Of a DNA stretch of 64,000 bases, positions 34,126-44,649 are shown piece after piece (the first letter of the stretch is position 1; the number at the start of each line of letters is the position of its first letter). The stretch covers positions 1-64,000 of the forward strand of contig JAOTOM010004131.1 of NCBI GenBank assembly GCA_034440615.1, written 5' to 3'. The stretch comes from Ashinkailepas kermadecensis (taxonomy: Eukaryota > Arthropoda > Thecostraca > Neolepadidae). The notes below the pieces were generated by a model. It did no database searches, had not been told where the DNA came from, and was given only the letters and a program-made list of their open reading frames with translations. A program made the position numbers and the translations under genes.

Positions 34126-34700
34126 TCATCTCATCTCCAGTGGAGTTTCACGTGATGGACATCCGACTTGGTAGACGGATGACGTCACCACGAATGTGCC
34201 GGGTCGCCGTCGGCCGGCGGAGCCGCCAGCCGCCGGCCAGCCGCCCGGCTGTCTCCTCAACCCGTCAGTGGTGAGCATCGCGGTGGCGCCGCAGCGTAAA
34301 TGAATGAGGCGCGCGCCAGGCGAAGTCGGCCGCATCACCGCACCACCTGCACCACCGCACCACCGCACCGGTGCCCAACGAGCGGCGTCAGCGCGCGTCC
34401 GTGCGCGAGAACGGCGCCCCCGGGCCGGCCGGACGACGCCCTGCTGAGCCGTCGCCGACCGACTGCCGTGGCGGCGGGCGGGCCGGTGGCCGCGCGGGCC
34501 CCGTCTGGCCGGAGCGGGCCGCCTGCCACTGGGTCTCGTGTGCCGTCGGCCGGTGGTGACCCCCGGACTGACCGCGTCCCCGGAAACGGTCCGCTCGCGA
34601 CGCAACTGCCGGCCGGTGTGGGTTTACGGCCTCCGCTGCCGGTGGGCGTGGCGTCGAGAGTGCCGCGGAGGCGTCCTACAACAGAGGGGCATTCCCAGGT
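34126..34700. other. CpG-rich, GC-rich island-like block
   Basis: Dense CGCCG, GCCGGCC and GCGCGCGCC sequence with flanking AT-rich DNA. Long frames on both strands (159 and 164 codons) are Arg/Ala/Pro-rich and overlap each other, as expected of GC-rich DNA. A promoter CpG island is possible but no adjacent gene was recognised. Confidence 0.4.
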
Positions 34701-35660
34701 GACAGGTCGAACACAATGGGGGTGCAAGACGTGCCAGAGAAGGGAAGAAAACCCTCCTGCGATAGGGATAGAGGCGACAGTATTCTGTTTTTAATATCGA
34801 ATTACATTTCCCTCCGGTGGACATCACCCACCAGCTCGGTCCATGGTGAACCATAAAGAACTGACACGAACCGCAGTAAATAGTTATCTATTGATCGTAA
34901 CGTGGATGAATGGCGCACAATGTTCTTCATCTACTGTTTATTGCATCATATATCACAACACTTTGCGTCCGGAAGCCAAGCATATTTTTCCTTTCGGCTT
35001 CATTTGTTGCCGGCCGAACCGTGCCACCTCGCAGCTTGACTGAGCTCTCAGATCTAAGCACACCATGGCGAGAGGAATCTCTCAGGACTGGGGATGGGCG
35101 TCCTGGCAGCCCCTGTGGAAAGTGTGTAACTTTCTGTCGCATAATCACAGACAAGGAGACAAGCGCAAGCAAAGCATTAGATATCGCATGGTACAGACTT
35201 CTTTGATACAATATTTTTGTTCCTAAATCTGGACTCGAACTACAGTTGGATTTCAACAAGAGGCGCAGCCAAGGGGGGGCACCACTTAGCAACAAAAAGT
35301 ACACTAGGTGAAACAAGAAAGAGATTTTCACCACTGAAAACCAAAAGTTTTCGGCGCGCCTCGTGATGAAAGCGTTCACTGCTTCATGACATTTTGTTTT
35401 TGGTCGGATCCCTCCCTTAGGACACTCCTCGCTGCACCACTGGGGGCACCCAGCAGTTATTGGGTCATCCGTCTGGCGGGATTCCAGAGTCTATCTCTGG
35501 AAATGCTTTCTCGGCTGTGATGCTGAATGCAGAACTGGACGCTTATTCTCGTGCCATGGGGAGGTCCAGCGCGTCATTTTCCGAGCGTCAGTGCCAACGG
35601 CCCGGCAGATGGGTTGGGCTGGCAAATGATCCCTGGTGTCTGCACACGCTTGTCATTACG
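34701..35660. other. Unique region with a possible hAT-like short element
   Basis: CAAGAGGCGCAGCCAAGGGG at 35257-35276 and the reverse complement of the sequence ending 35442 (CAGTGGTGCAGCGAGGAGTG) look like a diverged inverted pair of the CAG(A/T)GGCG(C/T)AGCCAGG kind found at hAT ends. No matching 8-bp target duplication is visible, so the call is weak. Nothing else recognised. Confidence 0.25.
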
Positions 35661-35711
35661 TGAGACGGATGGTTGTCAGAGACGGATGGTTGTCAGAGAC
35701 GGATGGTTGTC
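35661..35711. repeat. 17-bp repeat, 3 copies
   Basis: GAGACGGATGGTTGTCA in tandem. Confidence 0.95.
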
Positions 35712-35747
35712 GGAAATAACAACGCGGCCGGATATACCGTGACATCC

Positions 35748-36123
35748 CATCGGCTCCTCTGCAGTCGTGCACCCTGTCAATATCCGACTACCCGCCATCG
35801 GCTCCTCTGCAGTCGTGCACCCTGTCAATATCCGACTACCCGCCATCGGCTCCTCTGCAGTCGTGCACCCTGTCAACATCCGACTACCCGCCGCTCTTCT
35901 GCAGTCGTGCACCCTGTCAACATCCGACTACCCGCCGCTCCTCTGCAGTCGTGCACCCTGTCAATATCCGACTACCCGCCATCGGCTCCTCGGCAGTCGT
36001 GCACCCTGTCAATATCCGACTACCCGCCATCGGCTCCTCTGCAGTCGTGCACCCTGTCAATATCCGACTACCCGCCATCGGCTCTTCTGCAGTCGTGCAC
36101 CCTATCAATATCCGACTACCCGA
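35748..36123. repeat. Minisatellite, 48-bp unit, about 8 copies
   Basis: The unit is CATCGGCTCCTCTGCAGTCG TGCACCCTGTCAATATCCGA CTACCCGC. Two central copies lack CATCGG (42 bp). Both lengths divide by three. Confidence 0.96.
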
Positions 36124-38005
36124 ACGCAGTTGTTCCAGTTGGTACACGCCGCTGATCCCTTGTAGACTGGGGAGGGGTGTTCGGATCACCGTCACCAGCG
36201 GCAGAACTTCACCACAATTGTTGGGCGGGGGGGGGGGAAGAAATGCATGGAGACAATTGGAGAGCCCAACTCGGCTTGGGGACACTCCATAGGGCCCCAT
36301 GTAAAAAGCTGAAAGTATTGGGGGACCGACGCCAGGTTTGAGGGGGCTCAATCCCCAAAGTATGCAAAGCTCCAGCCCCGATCATCACTGGCAGAGGACA
36401 TCATCCGTTCTGTGTCGCAAATCATCTTCGTCAATCGAATACAATGGCAACCTTGATTAATATCGCTATTTTGCAGCCTTTTGAGCACAGACACCACATC
36501 GCTCAGTTACGTCGGATGACACTCATGCCTTAGCCCATCCGCCAGTATAGCGACCTCACACCTACGCGTACATCCTCCTCCTCCACACACGTGAACACCT
36601 CCCCCCCCCCACACACACACATATGTTGCCTGCATTTCCTCCACAGGAAGAGGCGCGGGAGAAGACGTTAGTTTCCGCGCGAACGCGAGTCTAGACGTCG
36701 GCCGTTTCCGACGCGGCAGGGGCGGCGTCGTCCCGCAGGTCGGGAGTCGTCGAGTCGTCGAGTCGGATCGAAGGAGACTTCGCTGGCCGGCGACACCCAC
36801 AAGCCGCACGGCCTCACCGTCGCAGACGACGCTCGTTGCAGCGTCGGAGCGGCCGCTGCACACTGGGCGCCGAGATTTGTAGCGAGCCGGAAATCGGAAT
36901 CAGTACGCACATCTGGCAATTCCTCGCCGCCACAGTGAAGACACGCCACGCGGCTTTGTGAACTGGCAATAACAGACTTAGCAACTTCGTTCTTTTGACG
37001 CAACTTCGTTATTTTCTTTTTTTCTTTCGGCAACTTCATTCTTTTGACGGGCTCAGGCCGAACCGTGAGTGATGTGGCTTCTTACCTGGATGGTAAACAG
37101 CGCTCAGCACAAACGAACGGACTTCACACTGAAAATATTGTATGACATAACTGTCTGTATTCTAGCGCCATCTACATACTATAAGTGCAATGAAGTGACC
37201 GTGTTTATGGCGCGGAGTGCGATTGGGAGTGCAATAGCGGAGTCGTGTGATAGGGCGGATTCTGCGATATTCCAGATCTTGGAAGCGAAAAGTGCATCAC
37301 CGAGTTCTTGTTGTACGTAGAGGTTAGGAGAAATGTTAAACAGAAGTCGGTAAAATGGCATTTCAACATCATTCATTGCCTCAGAGCCTACCTATCGAAG
37401 CTGCACTTTGCAGCATTTTGACTAAAATTAAACCAACTTGACTTCATATAGTTTGACCTTGTCATATCGGGTCTCCAACACGATATCGTGCCTTAAGCTT
37501 CACCTAGGGTACGGCAACAGCCATGATCATACCCACATCAGAATGTAGGGCAGGGGCCATACCTCGGCCACTTTTCGGAAACCCTAATCATTAACCCTAG
37601 GAGCACTTAATGGAAGGAATCGAATTAAGAAGCGACTTCCCCTCCACCATGATCCGTTTTTCGAACGTTCCGATGTCCTTGGCAACGACAGCATGAAACA
37701 CCAATTCAACCGGTAACCTTGACTTTTTAATGGCATCTAAAACAGCCACTGGCCGACCCAAATCTTTGTCCAATCTGGAACGCATCTCGATGCTGCATAC
37801 TTGGAAAAAGGAGATACGAATCTCTTCTCAATTTCAACACCTCTCGCTTCCGCTTCCACTGCATGCATCAGTGATCATTAGCTCATAGTTCTATGAAATT
37901 AGAACCAAATGAGCCTTCAGCCTTCAAAATGTTGCATACGTAATAATACGTGTACAGGCAAACAGACTACAGTAGTGCGTACCAATAACCTGTCACAGCC
38001 AGATG
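36124..38005. other. 1.9-kb unique region
   Basis: Poly(G) near 36226-36238, poly(C)/(CA)n near 36601-36620, and a CpG-rich stretch 36650-36860. Small frames only (for example 62 codons, minus strand, 37785-37597). No gene recognised. Confidence 0.4.
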
Positions 38006-39867
38006 CAGTGGCGTACCTAGGGGTTGCGCTATGGGGAGGGGCAAACGAATTTGGAGGGGGCCCACCTATCGCCATTTTTACAAAGTCCACGGATTTCGAC
38101 TAATATTTTTGCAAAGGGGCCCATTTTTATATTTTTAAAATAAACTAAATAGTGACCAACTTAGCTGTCCTGTGGAGGGGGCCCAATCTATCACCATCGT
38201 TTCTGAGGAACAGGATTCCAACCCTAGCTCTTCAATTCTGTCCGAATGCTTTTCTTTTGGTATCCCTTGACAAGTCGCATCACACTGCTGAAATTACACC
38301 TGTACAAGTAATTCAAAATTTCCAATTTGAGGCATTCTAGTTAATAACGACCGGTCGCCAAAACGCCAACGTTCGTGCATGTATGCATCCACCTTGCGCA
38401 TCAGGCGCATTCGCCACACTTAGTGCAATTATCTGGTTTCTGCTGGGCCTCCAACGCTTTGCTAATTGCTGTCATATGAGTCTTGCGCCATATTTGACGT
38501 GTGGAATGCTTTGTATGCGGGTTCGCTGGGATAATTCGATGATGAATTCTCTTCTTCTCACTTTTTCTGGTGGTTAAGAAATCCGGAGACCCCTTGAACT
38601 TTGATGCACCTCATCTGTTTGATTAAATATGCTCCCAGATTGGCTACCAAACCGATGCCCTAACCAGGTGTTCTTTCTTGGACCCATTGCGTATTTCGTC
38701 GTCTATGGATGTGTTTTAGGGTTCCAGCCAATTTTTGTTAGGGGCCGGAACATTTTTGGGGCCCCGGCTCCTTTTTTTATAAGGTTTTGCTGCTTTTTGG
38801 TGCATCGACAATATTTTTCAGGTTTTGACGCGGTTTCGAAGACCCGATGTGTTTATTTAGTGACCGGTCTTTTTGTTCCTTCTTTAGGACCATGTCGCTT
38901 TTCTAGGGCAAAGTCTGTTTTGAGGCCCCATGCAGTCTCATGGCCCCGGTGTACCTTCAGGGGCTCCGCTTTTTGTTTAGAGCTCCCGGTGTGTTTATTT
39001 AGAGCTGCAACGCATGTTTTAAGGCCTTGCCGCTATTTGTGAGACTCGGTGCGCTTTGGAGAGCCTGGTGCACGTTTGGCCTCCCGTTGTGCTCTTAAGG
39101 TCCCACTGTGTTTGGGGCTCCGGGTCTTTTTTAATATTTGTGGGACTTCAGCACGATTTGTGGGCTCCGGTAGAATTTATCGGGGTCCCGGCGCGACCTT
39201 TCGGGCCCAGGCGCTTGATACCGGGGGGACCCGACGCCATTTTTCTGGGCTGGACGCAATCTTTAGTGACTTTTCATTATTTTTTTAATCTTCGGGTTCC
39301 AGTCTGAGTTTTTGGGCACCCGGCCCCATATTTTTGTGTCCTGCCGGACTTTTCAAGCTCCGGTACATTTTTTCGGGAGCGTACGCGATTTTTGAAGACA
39401 TATGTTCGTATGTTTGGCGCTCCGGAGGAATTTTCCTGGTTCGGACATTTAGGTTTCAGAATCTCTCCTTGTTTTTGGGGAACTCCAGTTTGATTTTGTC
39501 GAGTCCAGATGCGATTTTGTGGGCCTGCTATGCTTGCAGAGTGGAATTTTTGATGCCACGAACCAAATTTGTGTGACTACTGACGGGAAATTTTGGATTC
39601 CGAGCGAGATATTTGAGGAGCGGACCGGGCGCGAGTCCGCTGGGCGCGTTGTGCTTAGCTGGGCCCCAGCGCGATTTTGGCGGGCCCCGACACAAAATTT
39701 CGGCGGCTCGGTGCGAGTTTTTGGGTGCCCGTTGAATTGATCCAGATCCCCTACGCTACGCGAATTCTGGGGCCCGACTTGAATTTATTGGGCCCAGCGC
39801 GATTTTTGGAGCCCACCACTTCAAGATGGAGGGGGGTGGGGGCATTTTCCTCTTTTGTACGCCACTG
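38006..39867. mobile_element. Inverted-repeat element with a relic internal satellite
   Basis: CAGTGGCGTAC begins at 38006 and its exact reverse complement GTACGCCACTG ends at 39867. CAGTGGCGTA-type ends are common on cut-and-paste DNA transposons (hAT-like). No flanking target duplication is evident. Between about 38740 and 39830 the interior is a strongly diverged tandem of 20-26-bp units of the form GGGCCCCGGCGCGATTTTT. There is no transposase. A GGAGGGGGCCCA.CTATC.CCAT motif is also duplicated at 38054 and 38175. Confidence 0.45.
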
Positions 39868-39989
39868 TGGCTGCTGAACGAGTTTTTTTTTCAGCCGATG
39901 GCACCCTTCAGAGAAGAAAGGTCCCTTCGGATGTTTTTTTTGGAACTTGTTCTGAATTTTCCGGTGCCTGGGTAGTTTCGATGGAGTAA

Positions 39990-40345
39990 CGGCGGTAACC
40001 TGTAACTTCGGTGGTAGCCGCACTGACAGCTGTGACTACGACGGTAGCCGCACTGTGGCTACGGCAGCAACCGCACTGTGGCTACGGCGGTGGCCGCACT
40101 GTGGCTATCGCGGTAGCCGCACTGACAGCTGTGGCTACGGCGGTGGCCGCACTGTGGCTACGGCGGTGGCCGCACTGTGGTTATGGCGGTGACCGCACTG
40201 ACAGCTATGGCTACGGCGGTGGCCGCACTGTGGCTACGGCGGTAACCGCACTGTGGCTACGGCGGTAGCCGCACTGTGGCTATGGCGGTAACCGCACTGT
40301 GGCTATGGCGGTAACCGCACTGTGGCTATGGCGGTAACCGCCCCG
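39990..40345. repeat. Minisatellite, 23/30-bp unit, hairpin-prone
   Basis: The unit is GTGGCTATGGCGGTAACCGC ACT (23 bp), or 30 bp when GACAGCT is inserted before GTGGCTA. GCGGTAACCGC and GGCTAC...GTAGCC give local inverted repeats. It begins about 120 bp beyond the 38006-39867 element. Confidence 0.93.
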
Positions 40346-40510
40346 ACGTTTGGCGGTTACCGCACGCCATGGCGTAACCTCACTTGGCTAAGGCGCTGCC
40401 GCCGCCATGGCGGACCCTCACCAAAGCCTGCCGCCGGCTATGGCGGTAACCGCCCCGACGTTTGCAGTTACGCCGCCATGACGACCCTCACCAAAGCTGG
40501 CTAAAAGGGA
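40346..40510. repeat. Scrambled tail of the 23-bp array
   Basis: CGGTAACCGCCCCGACGTTT and GACCCTCACCAAAGC each occur twice about 95 bp apart, with CCGCCATGGCGG palindromes between. Confidence 0.75.
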
Positions 40511-40868
40511 ATGAGCCAGTCTTTGTGTTGTTACTATAGCTGAAAAAAGGGATTTTCTCGAGAACATCATGTCGAAGGAAAAACCGGGAAGGAATTGAAA
40601 AACAATATTTGGAGACAAGACGACCATTTTTTTCCACAAAAAGGCGTGCCTGGTGCTGACATTTCCTACCACCACTGATGCTCTAGTACCCACGTATTTC
40701 CTGTAAAGGTGAGACGAGTACCATGTGCTTGGTACACACTTTTTCATGAAGCCTGTAATTGTTCAATTACTGACCAGCGTGCTTTTGAGGGTGCAGGTGC
40801 AATTGCGACGTAGTCAAGTATGATGGATGAGTGACTATATAGAAGTACCACAGCAAGAAAACACTAAG
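40511..40868. other. Unique spacer
   Basis: No gene recognised. Confidence 0.5.
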
Positions 40869-41882
40869 TTAAGCCAAGGGATAAAGGCTCTACTATCCGT
40901 GTTTTCCGTTATCACGTCCGTTTTTTTTCGCGTAAAACCCGGTACCAGGTAAAGTCCATGCATATGAAAATCATTGCGTGGGTTCCAATGCAGCATTACC
41001 GAGAAGACGGAAAACACGTCATGTAGAAATCGAGAAAACCGTCACTGAAATTACGGAGATCACGGAAATAATCGAGAACACACGTCACGTAAAAATGGAT
41101 GCATGTTCATATTTCTGAACTTGATTTCCGTTTTCTCCGTGATCTGGTGCAACTCGGAGCGGATATTTTTGTTTACGTCCGCGATTTACTGGCGAGGGTT
41201 CGTGTTTTGTGCGATGGGAGAATAATTTTCATTCTCGGTGACAAATCAAGGGCGTATCTAGACTAGAATTAGCATTTCACATGCATTTAGTCACTTAAAT
41301 GTGTTGGCTAAAAAACGAGATGGAGAGTTGGGAGGGAGAACTAAGAGATAGGTATCTATTTTCATGTTTATTCCAGGAGAAAGAACTTGCTATCATTTTG
41401 TTGACGCGATTAGGTTCTCGGCTAGGGGTGGTGGCACGTGCTTTGGTCAGGGGGCAATTACCTATTTTCAGCCGAAGGAGTACTTTCGCAGTGGCACACG
41501 TCCGTCGAGGAATTCGCGCCCCTTCAGACAAGTGCCGCCTATGACAATTTCTGAATCCGCCCCTGTACCCAGCAAAGCTTTGTATCACGCTGTTCTCGCT
41601 GTCGCTGGCGCAACAGCAACAGCAAAGTCACCCTACGTCGACGGTCCATCAAATACAACGCAGAAGTTATCAAGACTGATAAAATGGAAAAATTGAGAGA
41701 TAAAAGTAAATCGATACAACCACGCAATATGGCGTCCACTATTTCACTCCGTATTTTCCGTGATGATGTCTATGCCGGAAATCACTGAGGAAATCGGGGA
41801 AAAACGTCACGGCAAAACGCAAAACAAAACGTAAAACCTCCGTGTTTCCGGAAAGGTCACGGATAGTGGAGTCTGAGCTTAA
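40869..41882. mobile_element. TTAA-bounded inverted-repeat element
   Basis: Left end TTAAGCCAAGGGATAAAGGC then TCTACTATCCGTG (40869-40901). The right end reverse complement is TTAAGCTCAGACTCCACTAT CCGTG (41882-41858). The interior carries many CACGGAAA / TTTCCGTG pieces in both orientations (40890-41160 and 41740-41870). It is non-coding. The TTAA at both ends could be a target duplication (piggyBac-like) or part of the terminal repeat. Confidence 0.45.
41247..41565. mobile_element. Possible hAT-like short element nested in the previous one
   Basis: Left CAAGGGCGTATCTAGACT; right end reverse complement CAGGGGCGGATTCAGAAA. This is the CAGGGGCGNATNNAGA form typical of hAT-type ends, but imperfect and without matching 8-bp flanks (TGACAAAT / TACCCAGC). 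Confidence 0.3.
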
Positions 41883-41884
41883 GG

Positions 41885-42929
41885 GTGTATCGCATGCTGT
41901 GCTACGTTTTCCAAGGTATAAGCTTATCAAGTCACCAACTTTCTACAGGTCACCTCAAATATATTCATCTTTATCAAAATGACGATATATTTTCATATTC
42001 TATGCAAATCAAATGTTTCAAATGGCTCATGTGCTTGCCCTGCGCTCTCTCATCTACCCGGTATACTACCAATGTTTGGTCACTCCGAAGTCAAAATATA
42101 ACCGACTGTGACACCCGGCGCTTTAATCAACTACATTTAGGATCGACTACATACAAGCGGAATCATTTGCCCGCTATGGCTTCAGCTGATCCGGAGAACA
42201 CATTATGCATGCTAAGTACACTTAAAAACCGTTAATTCCGCTTAATACAATCGGCTGAAGAGAGCCAGAGCTGTTCTAATTCGAACGGCAAGATGAAGTC
42301 TCTGCAGCAAGTGGAGTCTTTAAGGTCGACAAGAGGCTGGCGTTGCTATGGCTGTTTCGGCTTTACGAACACGTGAACGCCACACATGCAGGTGCTGAAT
42401 TGTGGTCAATTTGTTACCTAAGCATGGCAGCCGCAGCATGGATGCGCTTGGGCAATCCAGAGAGTGCCAACTGTCTCCCGTTAGGGTGGTGGTTTAACGG
42501 AATCAGAGTTTATATTGCGAAACGTTCCGGACTGACCTCGAACTCCCTTGAAGGAAAGGGAGCTGAAGGGCGCAGAGCTCCTGGAGTTTCCATTCAGATA
42601 TACTATCTTTTTGTGGCTCATCATCTGAAACAACAAGTCAAGTGCAGCCTCCGCTCAGTCCTCAAAATAGCCTCTGAACACTCCGAGAGTGCGCAACCGC
42701 AACTGCTCCCTTTGCCAAACGTACCGCACTGACATTGCACATTTGCTAGCCAGATGCAGATTCCGTTCGTTCATATCACATTTGTACGGTTTTGTGAACC
42801 GGCTGAGCTCTGAACACAAAACTCACGTCGTTCGTTCGTGTTCAAAACGCACGTATTTTCCATTGTCATGCGCTCATGATTACTCTTGGTGCATTTATAT
42901 TCAGAAAACCATTAAAGGTATTTGTAATG
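41885..42929 (+). pseudogene. LINE 3'-end relic with C-terminal Cys2-His-Cys motif
   Basis: At 42704-42757 the plus strand reads CSLCQTYRTDIAHLLARC, i.e. C-x2-C-x8-H-x4-C, the spacing of the C-terminal zinc-knuckle-like motif in LINE ORF2 proteins. It is followed by FRSFISHLYGFVNRL. Upstream, a 129-codon open stretch (42343-42732) ends YLFVAHHLKQQ...SVLKIASEH in another frame, so a frameshift lies near 42690. Translated fragments back to 41885 also look protein-like, though their link to the LINE is uncertain. No reverse transcriptase motif remains. Confidence 0.5.
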
Positions 42930-43047
42930 CGTTATGCTCTTCTCGCAATCAAAAAGTTTGGGGGTCCAACCCCCCCCCCCCCTCCCCCTCCCCCCCGAAA
43001 AAGGGGGGGGAAATGGAAAAAAAAAAAAAAAAAAAAAACGTTATGCT
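42930..43047 (+). mobile_element. 100-bp retroposon insertion with poly(A) and 9-bp TSD
   Basis: CGTTATGCT occurs at 42930-42938 and again at 43039-43047, immediately after 22 A residues (43017-43038). Between them are CTTCTCGCAATCAAAAAGTT TGGGGGTCCAACCCCC, a C-rich stretch and GGGGGGGGAAATGG. Poly(A) plus flanking duplication is the signature of target-primed reverse transcription. The insert is a severely 5'-truncated LINE end or a SINE fragment. Confidence 0.8.
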
Positions 43048-43509
43048 GTATTGTTTGATGTGCATCAAGTTATTCTACACGTTTTTCCCTGATACATGAA
43101 TGTGCGTTCTTTTATGTGTTATTGGAGTTAAACAATTATACATTATCAACAGAAACTCCGAATGAAGTGATTTAAATATGTTTATTATAAACGATAGCAA
43201 TAGTTGCATGCCCGACCGTTCGTGACCGCTAAAACGAATGAGAATCTTGCCGAACCATCCCATCCCGTTCGTGAAAGTCGAGTCTTTTGACCCATTAGAG
43301 ATGTGATCACCCGGCCATCACCCATCAGAGGGAAGCGTGGAGGTCGCCGGGCACGGGTGTCTCGATGGCACATCCGTGGTGCATGCTGAGCCTCCCATTA
43401 CCGGCAGAGTGTGGACCGTTAACAACACTGACACGGAACCCAGCCATCGACGATCGCGTCCAATGAGGACGTGCGCTACTTCAACGACGTATTGCCGGTA
43501 ACGACGGAG
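43048..43509. other. Unique spacer
   Basis: No gene recognised. Confidence 0.5.
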
Positions 43510-44030
43510 CCTACAGGCGATCTTGTCAGCCCAGCCCCGCGGACATTGGTATCGGTCGGGGTGGCATCCGATCTCACGAGCCCAGCCCCACGGACATTGG
43601 TATCGGTCGGGGTGGCATCCGATCCAACAGCCCAGCCCCACGGACATTGGTATCGGTCGGGGTGGCATCCGATCCAACAGCCCAGCCCCACGGGCATAGG
43701 TATCGGTCGGGGTGGCATCCGATCTCACCAGCCCATCACCACGGACATAGGTATCGGTCGGGGTGGCATCCGATCTCACCAGCCCATCACCACGGACATT
43801 GGTATCGGTGGGGGTGGCATCCGATCTCACCAGCCCATCACCACGGACATTGGTATCGGTGGGGTGGCATCCGATCTCACCAGCCCATCACCACGGACAT
43901 AGGTATCGGTCGGGGTGGCATCCGATCTCACCAGCCCATCACCACGGACATTGGTATCGGTCGGGATGGCATCCGATCCAACAGCCCAGCCCCACGGACA
44001 TAGGTATCGGTCGGAGCGGCGGCGTGTTAG
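43510..44030. repeat. Minisatellite, ~51-bp unit, about 10 copies
   Basis: The unit is CCCATCACCACGGACATAGG TATCGGTCGGGGTGGCATCC GATCTCACCAG, with CCAACAGCCCAGCCCC variants at both edges. Confidence 0.95.
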
Positions 44031-44081
44031 TCATCCGATCCAACAGCCAGTGGCCAGTGCGCCAGCCTCTCCCTCGGTCCA

Positions 44082-44242
44082 CGCGGGAACGGTCACCGGT
44101 CGGTGAGTGTCCGACATCGTGCTACGTTGGGAACGGTCACCGGTCGGTGAGTGTCCGACATCGTGCTACGTTGGGAACGGTCACCGGTCGGTGAGTGTCC
44201 GACATTGTGCTACGTTGGGAACGGTCACCGGTCGGTGAGTGG
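44082..44242. repeat. Minisatellite, 44-bp unit, about 3.6 copies
   Basis: The unit is GGGAACGGTCACCGGTCGGT GAGTGTCCGACATCGTGCTA CGTT. Confidence 0.95.
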
Positions 44243-44484
44243 GAACGGTCAGACAGTGTGTTTGCACGGTTGGCGTCCGGCCTGTTGTCTGCGGCTTGTT
44301 GTAGTGCTGCTGGTCCACGCGGTGCCTGTTGAGATGGCTGACGGTAACTGTCTGCATGGGACGGGTGTGCTTGTCTCGGTGTGGTACCGGCATTCCGAAA
44401 AAAAACAATGTTCCTTACTCATTCCTCAAACTTAGTTTGTCTTTCACTCTCTCTGTCAAATCTCTCCCTGAGTCGGCCTTTCTC

Positions 44485-44642
<158 letters not shown>

Positions 44643-44649
44643 TCTCTTG

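Noticed and set aside
34126..34794. Protein-coding gene in the GC-rich block
   Set aside because: Overlapping open frames on both strands with Arg/Pro/Ala bias are expected from composition. No motif was recognised.
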